This document shows, piece after piece, positions 15,535 through 24,581 of a stretch of DNA of 35,926 bases. Made by a program: the position numbers and the translations under genes. Under the pieces are notes generated by a model. It was not told the DNA's origin, did not search any database, and saw only the letters and a program-made list of their open reading frames with translations. Each line of letters opens with the position of its first letter. Position 1 is the stretch's first letter. Source of the stretch: an archaeon GW2011_AR15 (GTDB taxonomy: Archaea; Nanobdellota; Nanobdellia; Woesearchaeales; GW2011-AR15); NCBI GenBank assembly GCA_000830295.1, contig CP010425.1, forward strand, positions 1-35,926, read 5' to 3'.

Positions 15535-16335
15535 ATGCCTATGAAGCAGAAATGCATTGATATCCTTAAGAGATTAACAGGCAAAAAGCATATCTATTTT
15601 ACAGACAGGGGGAACACCTCCCTGCTTCTGGCACTTAAGCTTGCAAAAGAGCTTGGGAAGAAAAAAATATTTACCCAGGACCAGGGCGGCTGGCTCACTT
15701 ATGAGCAGTATATTAAAGAGCAGGGCTTTGAAATGGTCTCCCTTGAGACTGACTACGGGCTTGTAAAGCTGGCGGATCTGGAAAAAAAAGCAGCAGAGGA
15801 CTCTGCACTCCTGATAAATTCAATGCCCGGCTATTTCTGCCTGCAGGAAAACATGGCTGAAATACACAAATTGTTCAGGAAGAAAAAAGCCCTGCTGATA
15901 AACGATGTTTCAGGAAGCATCGGGACAGATGCAGCAAAGCACGGCGACGTCATTGTGGGGAGCTTCGGCAGGTGGAAGCCGGTAAATGCAGAATACGGCG
16001 GTTTTATTGCAGCAGATGAACATGCTGATTTTTTTTCAGGGAACAAAGTTGAAGTTAAAGATTTCTTCAAAGAGCTTTATGAAAAACTCAGCGGGCTTCA
16101 CAAAAGGCTGAAAGAATTTGAAAAAATTTCCGGAAAGATAAAGCACGAGCTGAGGGATTATGACATTATCCACAGAGAGAAAAAAGGGATAAACGTGATT
16201 GTGAAGATGCACGGTCCTGAAGAAGAGGCCGAGATTATAGATTACTGCAAGTACAGGGGATATGATACCACTCTATGCCCCCGCTATATAAGGGTTCTTG
16301 ACGACGCAATAAGTATAGAAATCAAGAGATTATGA
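15535..16335 (+). CDS. PLP-dependent transferase fold, DegT-like (short)
   Basis: 266 aa, shorter than usual DegT/DnrJ or class V aminotransferases (350-400). Features of fold type I: FTDRGNTSLLLALKLAKELGKKKIF (cofactor-binding small-residue turn), ALLINDVSGSIGTD (the Asp that contacts the pyridine nitrogen) and GSFGRWKPVNAEYGGFIA with a lysine in the Schiff-base position. The first helix normally preceding the core and part of the C-terminal domain are missing or trimmed. Could be a sugar or amino-acid aminotransferase; role unknown. A TATA-like element precedes the ATG at leaderless distance. Confidence 0.65.
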   Translation: MPMKQKCIDILKRLTGKKHIYFTDRGNTSLLLALKLAKELGKKKIFTQDQGGWLTYEQYIKEQGFEMVSLETDYGLVKLADLEKKAAEDSALLINSMPGYFCLQENMAEIHKLFRKKKALLINDVSGSIGTDAAKHGDVIVGSFGRWKPVNAEYGGFIAADEHADFFSGNKVEVKDFFKELYEKLSGLHKRLKEFEKISGKIKHELRDYDIIHREKKGINVIVKMHGPEEEAEIIDYCKYRGYDTTLCPRYIRVLDDAISIEIKRL

Positions 16336-16377
16336 GATTACATATGTTTATAAACGAAGTGTATATCCAAAAGCATT

Positions 16378-16737
16378 ATGGCAAGATTTGACCGCGGAAG
16401 CAAGCCGGAGAGGAGAAAACCCAGAGGATTTGGCGGAAGAAGAGAAAGGGATAATGATAGCGACGGCTTTGACAGGCCAAGAGGAGGAAGGCCAGGCGGA
16501 TTTGAAAGAAGAAGCCCAAGGGACAGGGAGATGTATAAGATAATCTGCGACAAGTGCGGCAAGGAATCAGAAGTGCCTTTCAAGCCGACTTCAAGCAAGC
16601 CGATCTACTGCAGGGATTGCTTTAAGAAAGAGGACAGCAGGGAAGGCGGCAGGCCAGGAAGCGGCGGCTCTGCAAAAGAGTTTGATGAGATAAACATGAA
16701 GCTCAACAAGATAATGAAAGCCCTTGACATAGAATAA
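16378..16737 (+). CDS. RG-rich protein with CxxC-x17-CxxC zinc ribbon
   Basis: 119 aa. N-terminal ~50 residues are Arg/Gly/Asp-rich and disordered (RGG-like, e.g. GGRPGGFERRSPRDRE), followed by one zinc ribbon C-DK-C-x17-C-RD-C (about 58-82) and a short coiled tail FDEINMKLNKIMKALDIE. The CxxC-x17-CxxC type is widespread in small-genome archaea and candidate-phyla bacteria; the RGG tail suggests nucleic-acid, probably RNA, binding. TATA box TTTATAAAC about 25 nt before the ATG, so leaderless. Confidence 0.8.
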   Translation: MARFDRGSKPERRKPRGFGGRRERDNDSDGFDRPRGGRPGGFERRSPRDREMYKIICDKCGKESEVPFKPTSSKPIYCRDCFKKEDSREGGRPGSGGSAKEFDEINMKLNKIMKALDIE

Positions 16738-16774
16738 TTAGTTCTAAACCAAATATTTTTATATTCCATTGATT

Positions 16775-17260
16775 ATGTCTGAAGATATGGACTTAACTGC
16801 CTTAGTTCAGGAATATATAGTCTCTGAAGAAAAAGAGCTCAGGGAGCTGAAAGAAAGGCTTTCTGACGTGCCTGTCTCATTTTCCCCCTTTGAAGAATAC
16901 CTAAAAGAGCATAAATGTTTTCTGGATGATCTTAATATAAGGGCAAAGTTTTTTGACCCGCAGATGAGGATCCTGCTTCTTGATGATATGTTTGAATTTG
17001 AGGAAGCAGATGAGATTACAGAGAAAATGGCCCTGCCCTACCCGATTATTACTATAAACGGCCTGTCTGCTTTTGATAATTTTTACAGGACCACAAAGAA
17101 AAAACTGGGAAAGCTTATCCTGCCTGATGAATCAGATGAAACTGCAAAAGTACTGCATAAGCCATACTCAAGCGCTTCTGTAATCCTATACGAGAGAGGC
17201 GACAAGATGCACTATATTGAGGTGCATCTGAACAATAATCCTATCTATTATTCACAATAA
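16775..17260 (+). CDS. protein of unknown function
   Basis: 161 aa acidic soluble protein, not recognised. Helical N-terminal part (LVQEYIVSEEKELRELKERL), then an alternating region ending with VHLNNNPIYYSQ. The start at ATG 16775 is preferred over an upstream TTG because a TATA-like ATATTTTTATATT sits about 20-25 nt before it. No partner gene in the same operon; it stands between the zinc-ribbon gene and a convergent unknown. Confidence 0.6.
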   Translation: MSEDMDLTALVQEYIVSEEKELRELKERLSDVPVSFSPFEEYLKEHKCFLDDLNIRAKFFDPQMRILLLDDMFEFEEADEITEKMALPYPIITINGLSAFDNFYRTTKKKLGKLILPDESDETAKVLHKPYSSASVILYERGDKMHYIEVHLNNNPIYYSQ

Positions 17261-17277
17261 TAACAAAAATAAAAAGA

Positions 17278-18030
17278 TTATTTCTCATACCCCAGTGCAT
17301 CCAGCACTCCGTCAAGAGATGGATTGGCTTTGCTCAGGTGTCTCAGATGCAGCAGAGGCTCGCCTGAATAAAGATAATCTTCCAGCAGCCTGAGTTTTCT
17401 GTTTGCGCCGGGATATTTGGAGACCTGCCTGCTAGCTTCCCATGCATATTTTCTTGCTCTCTTCTCAAGCTCTTCGTATTCTTCATGGTGCTCTTTCAGC
17501 AAAATCCTCAAAGCAGAAAACAGGCTCAGCACAGACTTGCTTCTGTTAAAACTGACATGTGGTTTGTCAAATCCAAGCGCTTGGGTTATGCTATAAGATT
17601 CTGTCTCAACGCATGCCCCTCTCTGTTCTCCATCAATAAGCTCGGGCTCGAGGTGCTGGCCGTATGCCTCAATCTCAATATCCGGAGAAAGACTTCCTAT
17701 CTTTTCAACTGCCTGTTTTATTGTCTCATCTTCCCGCATCCTGTAGTTTACTTCTAAATCCATGACATTATGCCTGTTATCTACTGCAACAATCCTGTCC
17801 ACAAGGTAGTTTTTCAGCTCGTGAAAGAATTTTTCTGCAATTTCCCTGTGTTCCCATTTTGGCCCGACAAAATTTCCCTGCCAGCTGTCATCAACAACAA
17901 CCATCATCCCATCTTCCGCCAGCCTTTTGGCTGAGCTGAGCCATTTCGGAATCTTCTCTTTTATGTGGACATTATATATTCTATCAAAAAACGGGTACAC
18001 CAAAATCTCAATTCTGTTGATTGTTTTCAT
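17278..18030 (-). CDS. protein of unknown function
   Basis: 250 aa. An alpha/beta N-terminal half (RIEILVYPFFDRIYNV, MMVVVDDSWQGNFVG, DRIVAVDNRHNVMDLEVNYR) and a helical C-terminal half (SALRILLKEHHEEYEELEKRARKYAWEAS). Strong ribosome-binding site GGAGG 7 nt before the ATG at 18030. The regular strands with acidic ends suggest a Rossmann-like domain, but no motif assigns a function. Confidence 0.6.
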   Translation of the reverse strand: MKTINRIEILVYPFFDRIYNVHIKEKIPKWLSSAKRLAEDGMMVVVDDSWQGNFVGPKWEHREIAEKFFHELKNYLVDRIVAVDNRHNVMDLEVNYRMREDETIKQAVEKIGSLSPDIEIEAYGQHLEPELIDGEQRGACVETESYSITQALGFDKPHVSFNRSKSVLSLFSALRILLKEHHEEYEELEKRARKYAWEASRQVSKYPGANRKLRLLEDYLYSGEPLLHLRHLSKANPSLDGVLDALGYEK

Positions 18031-18264
18031 TTTTATTCCTCCTGGAAGTTTATAGATAAAAATTCAAAAATCGGTTCAGCAATAACAATGGGAAAGAACT
18101 AGCAACAGCTGTATTTAAAACTGAATAGAATATATCTCAGGTAGTTGTTTTGTAAAATCATAAGAGAGGGTAATGCAGTTATTATATATAAATATTATTA
18201 TTAAGTAGTGAAAATAATTTTAACATCAAGAAAATTTATAAAGATTCTTTATTTTGTTTAAACC
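18031..18264. other. intergenic, no gene seen
   Basis: AT-rich spacer between divergent genes. Contains a TATA box TTTATAAAG at about 18235-18243 for the downstream zinc-ribbon gene and TATATATAAATA-like runs near 18183-18195; no open reading frame, hairpin or repeat of note. Confidence 0.5.
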
Positions 18265-18651
18265 ATGGCACTCAAAATCCCTGACTCAATGGACGAGCTT
18301 GTGTACTGGACTTCCAGGAAGATTGACAGCGGCTATGTGAAAGCATGGGTTGAAAGGGAGAACTGCCCTAAGTGCGAAAAAGGGCTTATGGGCAAGCCTG
18401 TAGTAAAAGGAAAAGTAAAGATAAGGGCTTCTGAATATGTCTGCCCTGAATGCAGCCATACTGTCCCAAAACAGGAATACGAAGATACGCTGACAGCAAG
18501 CATTCTTTATACATGCCCCCACTGCGGGAATAAGGGAGAGGCCCGGGTCCCTTTCAAGAGGAAAAAATACCAGGGAGCTGACGCAATCGTGTTCTCATGC
18601 GGCAAATGCAGTGAGAAGATTCCGATAACAAAGAAACTCAAGGACATCTAA
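18265..18651 (+). CDS. double zinc-ribbon protein
   Basis: 128 aa with four CxxC pairs (CPKC, CPEC, CPHC, CGKC) forming two zinc ribbons, and a conserved-looking opening MALKIPDSMDELVYWTSRKI. Likely binds nucleic acid or acts in transcription/translation; function unknown. Promoter is leaderless-type (TATA about 25 nt upstream). Followed after a separate TATA box by the DUF3467-like gene and tfe, so it belongs to an information-processing neighbourhood. Confidence 0.72.
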   Translation: MALKIPDSMDELVYWTSRKIDSGYVKAWVERENCPKCEKGLMGKPVVKGKVKIRASEYVCPECSHTVPKQEYEDTLTASILYTCPHCGNKGEARVPFKRKKYQGADAIVFSCGKCSEKIPITKKLKDI

Positions 18652-18697
18652 AAGTTTATAAATCTGCTCTGTTTCGCTTTCCTCAGGTGGGGAGTAG

Positions 18698-19048
18698 TTG
18701 AAGGATACCAAGGTTAAATTCGACATTGAGAACGGTCAAAGCTTTTTTGCCGATGAGGTCGGCGTTATCCACAACCCGCTGAAGATAATTCTGGATTTTA
18801 GGAGCATAACTCCGAGAGTTGATGTAAGGAACCAGGAATACCAGACTCTTGTGCTCAGGCACAATGTCATTCTTATGGACCCTTACACTGCAAAGAGCTT
18901 TTTTGATGTGCTGGGAAAGAACATAAAGAACTATGAAAAAGAGTTCGGAAAGATAGAAAAGCCCAGCCAGCTGAAAAAGCTCGAAAAAAAGGCTGCTGTT
19001 AAGTCATCAAAAAAAGGAAACAAGGATTCTCCGACATATTTCGGATAA
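18698..19048 (+). CDS. DUF3467-like protein
   Basis: 116 aa. Matches the DUF3467 pattern: SFFADEVGVIHNPLKIILDFRSITPRV, LVLRHNVILMDPYTAKSFFDVLGKNIKNYEKEFGKI, a small alpha/beta domain, followed by a Lys-rich tail. Starts at TTG 18698 with GGTGGGGAG just upstream; no ATG is available. A TATA box GTTTATAAAT (about 18654-18663) precedes it. Followed 11 nt later by tfe, probably one transcript. Function of the family is not known to me. Confidence 0.7.
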   Translation: MKDTKVKFDIENGQSFFADEVGVIHNPLKIILDFRSITPRVDVRNQEYQTLVLRHNVILMDPYTAKSFFDVLGKNIKNYEKEFGKIEKPSQLKKLEKKAAVKSSKKGNKDSPTYFG

Positions 19049-19059
19049 TGGGTGTTTAA

Positions 19060-19560
19060 ATGAAAGTAACAAAAAAACTTATAAGGGAAGTCATTGGCGA
19101 ATTAGTTGGGCCTGAATATGTTGATGTTGCATTATACCTCCATGGCAAGAAGGATGTCTCAGAGCTTGTCGTTGCAAAAGACCTCAAGATAAGCATCCAG
19201 GAAGCAAGGGCACTTCTGTACAGGCTTTACGAGAGCAATGTGGTTGTCTTTGAGAGAAAAAGAGACAAACACAAGGGATGGCACATAAGCCACTGGGATT
19301 TCCTTGATGCAAATGTCATAAAGCTCTACCAGAGGTCACAGCAGGAAAAGATAGAAGAGCTAAAGACAAGGCTGGAAAGGGAGCAGCAGAACGAATTCTA
19401 CATGTGCAAGTACGCCTGCTCAAGAGTTGAGTTTGACAAGGCAATTGAGCTGAATTTCAAATGCCCTGAATGCGGCACGCTTATGAACCCGCAGGACAAT
19501 TCAAGGACAATAGAAGTCATCAACGGAAGGCTGAAAGAACTAAAAGAGCTTGTCTCTTAA
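19060..19560 (+). CDS. tfe: transcription factor E, alpha subunit
   Basis: 166 aa archaeal TFE (TFIIE-alpha homologue), which helps open the promoter with TBP/TFB and RNA polymerase. N-terminal winged helix with KDVSELVVAKDLKISIQEARALLYRLYESNVVVFERKRDKHKGW, coiled linker, and a C-terminal zinc ribbon with ligands YMCKYAC...FKCPECG (first pair spaced C-x3-C). Diagnostic for Archaea. Its stop overlaps the convergent galE-like gene by 4 nt. Confidence 0.92.
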   Translation: MKVTKKLIREVIGELVGPEYVDVALYLHGKKDVSELVVAKDLKISIQEARALLYRLYESNVVVFERKRDKHKGWHISHWDFLDANVIKLYQRSQQEKIEELKTRLEREQQNEFYMCKYACSRVEFDKAIELNFKCPECGTLMNPQDNSRTIEVINGRLKELKELVS

Positions 19561-20456
19561 TCCTGATACCACAGGGCAGTCTCTTTAATCCCGAGGTAAA
19601 GGGCGTATTTTGGCTTCCACCCTAAAACTGTTTCTGCTTTTGTTATGTCAAGCCTGCTTCTTATTATTTCCCCGGGCTTCTCATCAAGGTATTCGGCTCC
19701 GCCTGTATAGCCTATTATTTTTTTTACCAGGGTGAACAGTTCATTCACTGATGTCTCCGAGGACATGCCTATGTTTATCTCCCCCTCGCCTTTTTCCATT
19801 GCAAGAAGATTGGCTGAAACAACATCTTTTACATATATGTAATCCCTTGTCTGGTTCCCTGTCCCGTATATCCTGGGCTGCTCGCCATTGAGCATTTTGG
19901 ATATGAATATTGATATGACTCCCTCTTTCTGCCTCGGGCCGTAAACATTTGAATACCTTAGTGAGACATAATCAAGCCCGTAGGTCCTGCTGTAGAACTG
20001 CAGGAAAAGCTCTCCTGTGAATTTTGATATGCCGTACGGGGATTTCGGGTCTTTTTTTGAGGATTCCTTTGTAGGAAGCTCAGCATCATCCCCGTATATT
20101 GCTCCTCCGGAAGATATGTTTATGAACTTTCTGACATTATATTTTATTGAATTCTCCAGGAGATTTACCAGGCCGAGTATATTGCTTTTTGCATCCAGGA
20201 CAGGATTCTCAACTGAGATGTTCACATTGGCCTGAGCTGCATGGTGGTTCACGATGTCGAACTTGTGCCTTTCAAAAACCTCCCCCACTCTTTTATCCTC
20301 AACATCCATCTCATAAAGGACTGCATTTGGATTGAGATTTTCTCTTGAGCCTGAGGAAAGGTTGTCTATGACCACAACATTATGCCCTTTTTCTATGAGC
20401 GCATCAACTACATGGCTGCCTATAAAACCGGCCCCACCTGTAACAAGTATATTCAT
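19557..20456 (-). CDS. NAD-dependent nucleotide-sugar epimerase (GalE-like)
   Basis: 299 aa extended short-chain dehydrogenase. N-terminal GGAGFIGSHVVDAL nucleotide-binding loop, VVVIDNLSSG with the acidic discriminator for NAD, HHAAQ, ISSGGAIYGD and the catalytic Y-x3-K in PYGISK, then RYSNVYGPRQ and RDYIYVKDVV. Typical UDP-glucose 4-epimerase architecture, but dehydratases and related epimerases share it, so the sugar is not certain. Confidence 0.88.
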   Translation of the reverse strand: MNILVTGGAGFIGSHVVDALIEKGHNVVVIDNLSSGSRENLNPNAVLYEMDVEDKRVGEVFERHKFDIVNHHAAQANVNISVENPVLDAKSNILGLVNLLENSIKYNVRKFINISSGGAIYGDDAELPTKESSKKDPKSPYGISKFTGELFLQFYSRTYGLDYVSLRYSNVYGPRQKEGVISIFISKMLNGEQPRIYGTGNQTRDYIYVKDVVSANLLAMEKGEGEINIGMSSETSVNELFTLVKKIIGYTGGAEYLDEKPGEIIRSRLDITKAETVLGWKPKYALYLGIKETALWYQD

Positions 20457-20510
20457 GAGAACAAAAGAACCGGTATACTATTTAATTATTTTCTTTTTTA
20501 ATGAGCCGGC

Positions 20511-21515
20511 TTAATGGGGTGCAGCCTCTTTAAGTTCTGATCTGGTTAATATGCTCTCCACAATAAATTCCGGAATTAGTTCGAGGTCTTCAGAATGATA
20601 TATCCCCTGGGCCAGGCCTGCTGCTTTTGTCAGGTCGAACTCTGCTATTTTTAGAGGCTCGCTGGTTCTTTTGCCATTTGGAGCCAGAGTATACTGGGCA
20701 AGCTTCAGCGGGTTCCCTGCTTTATCAGTTTCCAGCTCAGCAAACAGGCCGAAATATGGGTCCGGCTGCACTCTTTCAAGCGTCATTGGATCTATCCTTC
20801 CTGTTTCCCCGAGATTGCCGGGATTGATTGCAAAAGTTCCTTTCCCGCGTGAATTTACATAGTATGCAATGCCTGAGTGATGCCCGGCATGGGCTTTTCC
20901 GAGCGGGCCTTCTTCATGGATGTGCCCGCTGAAGACTGCATTGTATTCATGGCTTTCCAGTATATCTGTTATGTCCGCTCCTGTATTCTCGCCGGCAACA
21001 TTGTCAAGCAGCCCTTTCAGGGGATTGTGGAGCAGCAGGTAATCTGAATCATCCTTTTCTATTCTTAACCTCACCTGCTCTATGTCGTACTCAATAGGCC
21101 TGAATGCCCTTGCAACATTGATATGGGCCGGGAAAGCATCTGCCCCTCCCTGTCCGAAGACAGAAAAGCCGTCCAGTTCAATTTTCCTGTTATGCATAAA
21201 ACTTTCTTCTAATACCTCTGCTGTCTCTTTTGTAGGCTCATAGTTTCCGTAGACAGCATACCATGGAAGGGCTGTGCTGTCAAGTATGGATTTGAATTCA
21301 TGCAGCTGCTTGCCTGTAAATTCAGCCATGCTCTCAAGAAAGCCAGATGGATTAAAAGTGAGTTCAAGCATCCATCTCTTATCATTAAACTGCTTTTCCA
21401 GCAGATCCCCGTTGCACAGGATATATGAATCTTCCCTCCCTCTTACATAATCTGCAAATATCCTTAGGGTATCCGTATCAGAATGGACATCCCCTATAGT
21501 ATATATTGTGGTCAT
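20511..21515 (-). CDS. calcineurin-like metallophosphoesterase
   Basis: 334 aa. Metal-binding motifs in order: GDVHSD (8-13), NGDLLE (35-40), GNYE (in place of GNHE), LLHNPL and FSGHIHE, the standard set for a two-metal phosphoesterase. The C-terminal ~120 residues (NSRGKGTFAINPGNLGE... then a beta-rich part) form an extra domain. The Asn-Tyr-Glu third motif is unusual. Substrate unknown. Confidence 0.85.
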   Translation of the reverse strand: MTTIYTIGDVHSDTDTLRIFADYVRGREDSYILCNGDLLEKQFNDKRWMLELTFNPSGFLESMAEFTGKQLHEFKSILDSTALPWYAVYGNYEPTKETAEVLEESFMHNRKIELDGFSVFGQGGADAFPAHINVARAFRPIEYDIEQVRLRIEKDDSDYLLLHNPLKGLLDNVAGENTGADITDILESHEYNAVFSGHIHEEGPLGKAHAGHHSGIAYYVNSRGKGTFAINPGNLGETGRIDPMTLERVQPDPYFGLFAELETDKAGNPLKLAQYTLAPNGKRTSEPLKIAEFDLTKAAGLAQGIYHSEDLELIPEFIVESILTRSELKEAAPH

Positions 21516-21645
21516 GAAGGCTGCTACATGGGCTTAATTTATAAATATTATCTTTTTTACTACTTAACCATAGTTAAAATAAGTTCCAATTTAGTAATAT
21601 TGATAAAACGAAAGCTTTAAGATTATATACATTATTGGATTGATT

Positions 21646-21672
21646 ATGAAAATTTCTGGGGGTATGGAATGA
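21646..21672 (+). other. 8-codon upstream ORF before the 21669 gene
   Basis: ATG AAA ATT TCT GGG GGT ATG GAA TGA reads MKISGGME and stops with TGA overlapping the next ATG (ATGA). The TATA TTATATAC at 21623-21630 would start transcription near this ATG, while GGGGG inside the uORF acts as the ribosome-binding site for the main gene. May couple translation. Confidence 0.35.
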
Positions 21673-22292
21673 GCGGCGGCGGACACGGTGAGGAAGAGAA
21701 GAAGCCGTCATGGGAGAACCATGAGACTCTGGATGATTTAATTATCGGAAGGCACAAGCTGACAAGGAGAAGCCTTGATTACCTTGAAGGTATGCAGGGG
21801 GAGGTCAAAGCAGAGGTTGCCAAGATATTAAAGAAATATGGCATTTCAGCATTTGAAGTAAAAGGCCATGGTAAAGAAGATGAAATAAAGAAGGCACTTA
21901 ATGATGCCATTGAAAAAAAATTATCGTATGAAAATGAGCTTCATCCTCTTAATCCCTATCTGAAAACCAGCGATCTCAAGAAAGACGAATTTATACAAAG
22001 GCTTATCGATGAGATATTCACCCCTCATAAAAGAGAGATTCTCAATGCTGTAGGTGAGAGAGAATTCATGGATATTTTAAGAGACAGGACACAGAGGCAT
22101 TACAGGAATCTCGAGGAGAAATCCGCCCAGTATATTCTTTCGGATTTTAAGACAACAGATGATAAGCACAGGACAGCTGTTGCAAAATACCTTACAAATG
22201 CAGGGATAAAAGCGAGTGAAAAGGATGTTGGGCTAAGGCCTGATAAGCACCTTTCAGACCTTTACAGACTTGCGCTTACAAAGTATTCCTGA
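21669..22292 (+). CDS. helical protein of unknown function
   Basis: 207 aa, soluble and mostly helical with many charged residues (RRSLDYLEGMQGEVKAEVAKILKKYGI, FIQRLIDEIFTPHKREILNAVGEREFMDILRDRTQRHYRNLEE). Begins with a Gly/His/Glu-rich stretch MSGGGHGEEEKK. Start set at ATG 21669 by GGGGG 8-12 nt upstream. Nothing recognised; ends just before the convergent metG. Confidence 0.6.
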   Translation: MSGGGHGEEEKKPSWENHETLDDLIIGRHKLTRRSLDYLEGMQGEVKAEVAKILKKYGISAFEVKGHGKEDEIKKALNDAIEKKLSYENELHPLNPYLKTSDLKKDEFIQRLIDEIFTPHKREILNAVGEREFMDILRDRTQRHYRNLEEKSAQYILSDFKTTDDKHRTAVAKYLTNAGIKASEKDVGLRPDKHLSDLYRLALTKYS

Positions 22293-22293
22293 G

Positions 22294-24390
22294 TTATCTT
22301 ACTTTCCCTTCCTTTACTTCTGATACTAATTTCTCCTTATCTGTCTGGAGCTGGCTGCCCTTGTAGAGAACCTTGTTTTCCTGCACATAGATGCTGACTT
22401 TCATGAACTCATCAAACTTGACTGTTTTTTTTCCTGTCCCTATGCCTTCTACATACACCTGGTCGCCCGGCTTTGATTTGGGGGCTTCAACCACTCTTAC
22501 TGTCTTGACATCATTTGTCTCTGCTGCCAGCAGCATGCCTTCTGATTTTTCCCCTCTTAAATCTGCATGCTCGAGGTTTGACACCACCACAATATGCTTT
22601 CCCACCAGAATCTGCGGATTTTCATAGAACGGCCTGAGGCCTGCAACTATCTGCCTTGTCTCTTTTCCCAAATCAACATTTATCAGGAGCAGCTTGTCTG
22701 CCTTGTAGTGCTCTGAAACTGACTTGATTTTTGCGACTCTAAGGTTTAATCTTGAAAAAGGCTCTTCAGGCTCTTCTTCTTTTTTCTTCGGGATATCCAG
22801 CTTCAGTTCTTCTATTTTCTTCAGTATTATTTTTGCCTCTCCAATCTTGTGGTTTTCAAGCTTTTTGCTTAAATCTGAAAAATTCTGCTCTTTTATATTG
22901 AGCTGCTTTTCAATCTCCCTTGAAAATTCAGGGAGTATGGGCTTCACAAGTATGCTGAGCGTCTTTACAATATTAACGCAGTCCGTAATCGTTTTGTGCG
23001 TCTCCCCTTTGTTTGTTTTTACCAGCTCCCATGGCTGGTTGTCCTGGAAATACCTGTTCCCCATTGAGCTGATATCAAGTATTATTGAAACTGCCTTCCT
23101 GAAATCAAGGGACTCATACGCTTTGACTGCCTCTCCTGATTTTCTTTCTATCTCTTCAAGAAGCATCCTGTCCCTTATCTTTGATAATTTTGAGTCAAAG
23201 GCCCTGTTCGCAAAGCTGAGTGTCCTGTAGGCAAAATTGGCTATGTTCGCCACAAGCTCATTGTTTATCCTTGCCTTGAAATTCTCTATGTCAAGGTCAA
23301 TGTCTGTCATTGTATGTGTAAGGCTGCCTGCTATATAGTATCTGAAAAACTCCGGCTCTGCGGCTTTCCTGAAATCCTCTGCTGTGAAGAATGTCCCCCT
23401 TGACTTGGACATCTTCTCTTTATTCACATTAAGGAAGCCGTGCACTACAACATTTTCAGGCGGAGTGAAATCTGACCCCATGAGCACCGCCGGCCAGAAC
23501 AGCAGATGGAAATAGATTATGTCTTTTCCTATGAAATGGATTATTTTTGATTCATTCCACTGCTTTTCAGCTTTCTTTAGGTCTCCTTTCAGGTAATTGG
23601 CCAGGCTTGAGATGTAGCCTACAGGAGCGTCCAGCCAGACATAGAAATATTTCTCTTTTTCTCCGGGAATTCTGAACCCGAAATATGGCGCATCCCTTGA
23701 TATGTTCCAGTCCTCAAGCCCCCCTTTGATCCAGTTCAGTATCTGGTTTTTTATCTCGGGCTGGAGATTCTTGTTTCCGCCTATATACTTCTCAAGTTTT
23801 TTTGAAAATGAGCTTAGCTTGAAGAAATAATGGTTTGATTTCTTCCTTACCGGTGTATTTTTGCAGAGCACACAGTAGCTCTGTATAAGGTCAACAGGAG
23901 TGTAGGTTGTGCCGCAGCTCTCGCAGATGTCTCCGTACTGGTCTTTTGCCCCGCACTTGGGGCAGATGCCCTTGACAAACCTGTCAGGCAGGAATCTTTT
24001 GTCATGTTCGCAGTACATCAGCTCAATGTCCTTTGTGTAGATAAGGCCTTTTTCTTTTAATCTGCTGAATATAAGCTCTGTGAAGTGCTGGCTTTCTTTT
24101 GAATGCGTTGTGTAGAATGAATCCTGGCCTATATGATATGCTTCCAGCTCCTGCTTGTGCTTCCTGAACCATTCCTTTATGAACTGTTCAGGCGTCTTTT
24201 TTTCTTTGGCTGCATTGACTTCTATCGGGGTTCCGTGTGTATCATCAGCGCACAGGTAAATCACATCCTTGCCTGCCATTTTAAGAGCACGCACATAGAC
24301 GTCTGTCTGTATGTATTCAACCATGTGGCCTATATGAAGCGGGCCGTTGGCATACGGCAGGGCGCTTGTAACCAGAATCTTCTCTTTCAT
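22294..24390 (-). CDS. metG: methionyl-tRNA synthetase with fused C-terminal tRNA-binding domain
   Basis: 698 aa from ATG 24390. Class I synthetase: HIGH at 19-22 (LPYANGPLHIGH), zinc-knuckle insertion with CEHDKRF..CPKCGAKDQYGDICESC..CVLCKNTP, KMSKSRGTFFT in the middle, then the anticodon-binding helical domain and a C-terminal OB fold (LNLRVAKIKSVSEHYKADKLLLINVDLG ... IVVVSNLEHADLRGEKSEGMLLAA) like the bacterial dimerisation/Trbp111 domain. An in-frame extension upstream would run through the tRNA-Ala gene and is rejected. Convergent with the 21669 gene. Confidence 0.95.
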   Translation of the reverse strand: MKEKILVTSALPYANGPLHIGHMVEYIQTDVYVRALKMAGKDVIYLCADDTHGTPIEVNAAKEKKTPEQFIKEWFRKHKQELEAYHIGQDSFYTTHSKESQHFTELIFSRLKEKGLIYTKDIELMYCEHDKRFLPDRFVKGICPKCGAKDQYGDICESCGTTYTPVDLIQSYCVLCKNTPVRKKSNHYFFKLSSFSKKLEKYIGGNKNLQPEIKNQILNWIKGGLEDWNISRDAPYFGFRIPGEKEKYFYVWLDAPVGYISSLANYLKGDLKKAEKQWNESKIIHFIGKDIIYFHLLFWPAVLMGSDFTPPENVVVHGFLNVNKEKMSKSRGTFFTAEDFRKAAEPEFFRYYIAGSLTHTMTDIDLDIENFKARINNELVANIANFAYRTLSFANRAFDSKLSKIRDRMLLEEIERKSGEAVKAYESLDFRKAVSIILDISSMGNRYFQDNQPWELVKTNKGETHKTITDCVNIVKTLSILVKPILPEFSREIEKQLNIKEQNFSDLSKKLENHKIGEAKIILKKIEELKLDIPKKKEEEPEEPFSRLNLRVAKIKSVSEHYKADKLLLINVDLGKETRQIVAGLRPFYENPQILVGKHIVVVSNLEHADLRGEKSEGMLLAAETNDVKTVRVVEAPKSKPGDQVYVEGIGTGKKTVKFDEFMKVSIYVQENKVLYKGSQLQTDKEKLVSEVKEGKVR

Positions 24391-24489
24391 TCCTGAGAGA
24401 GTAATAACGCAGGATTTAAAAAAGTTGTTGAGCAAAAGAGGGAAATTACAATAAACTATAAAAACTGCTGTCCTTTTCGCAGTCTGAGA

Positions 24490-24564
24490 GGGCTTGTGGC
24501 GTAATCTGGCTATCGCGCCCGACTGGCAGTCGGGAGACTTCGGGTTCAAATCCCGACAAGTCCA
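24490..24564 (+). tRNA. tRNA-Ala (GGC)
   Basis: Full cloverleaf: acceptor GGGCTTG/CAAGTCC with the G3-U70 pair that identifies tRNA-Ala, D arm GCG/CGC, anticodon stem CCCGA/TCGGG with loop CTGGCAG (anticodon GGC), T arm TCGGG-TTCAAAT-CCCGA, discriminator A. No CCA is encoded. Lies about 100 nt before the metG start on the opposite strand. Confidence 0.95.
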
Positions 24565-24581
24565 TCAACCCTTTAAGAAAG

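Noticed and set aside
22724-23230. Plus-strand open frame inside metG
   Set aside because: Antisense shadow rich in Ser and Phe.
24391-24549. In-frame 53-residue N-terminal extension of methionyl-tRNA synthetase
   Set aside because: It runs antisense through the tRNA-Ala gene and lacks protein character; the conserved N-terminus starts at the ATG at 24390.
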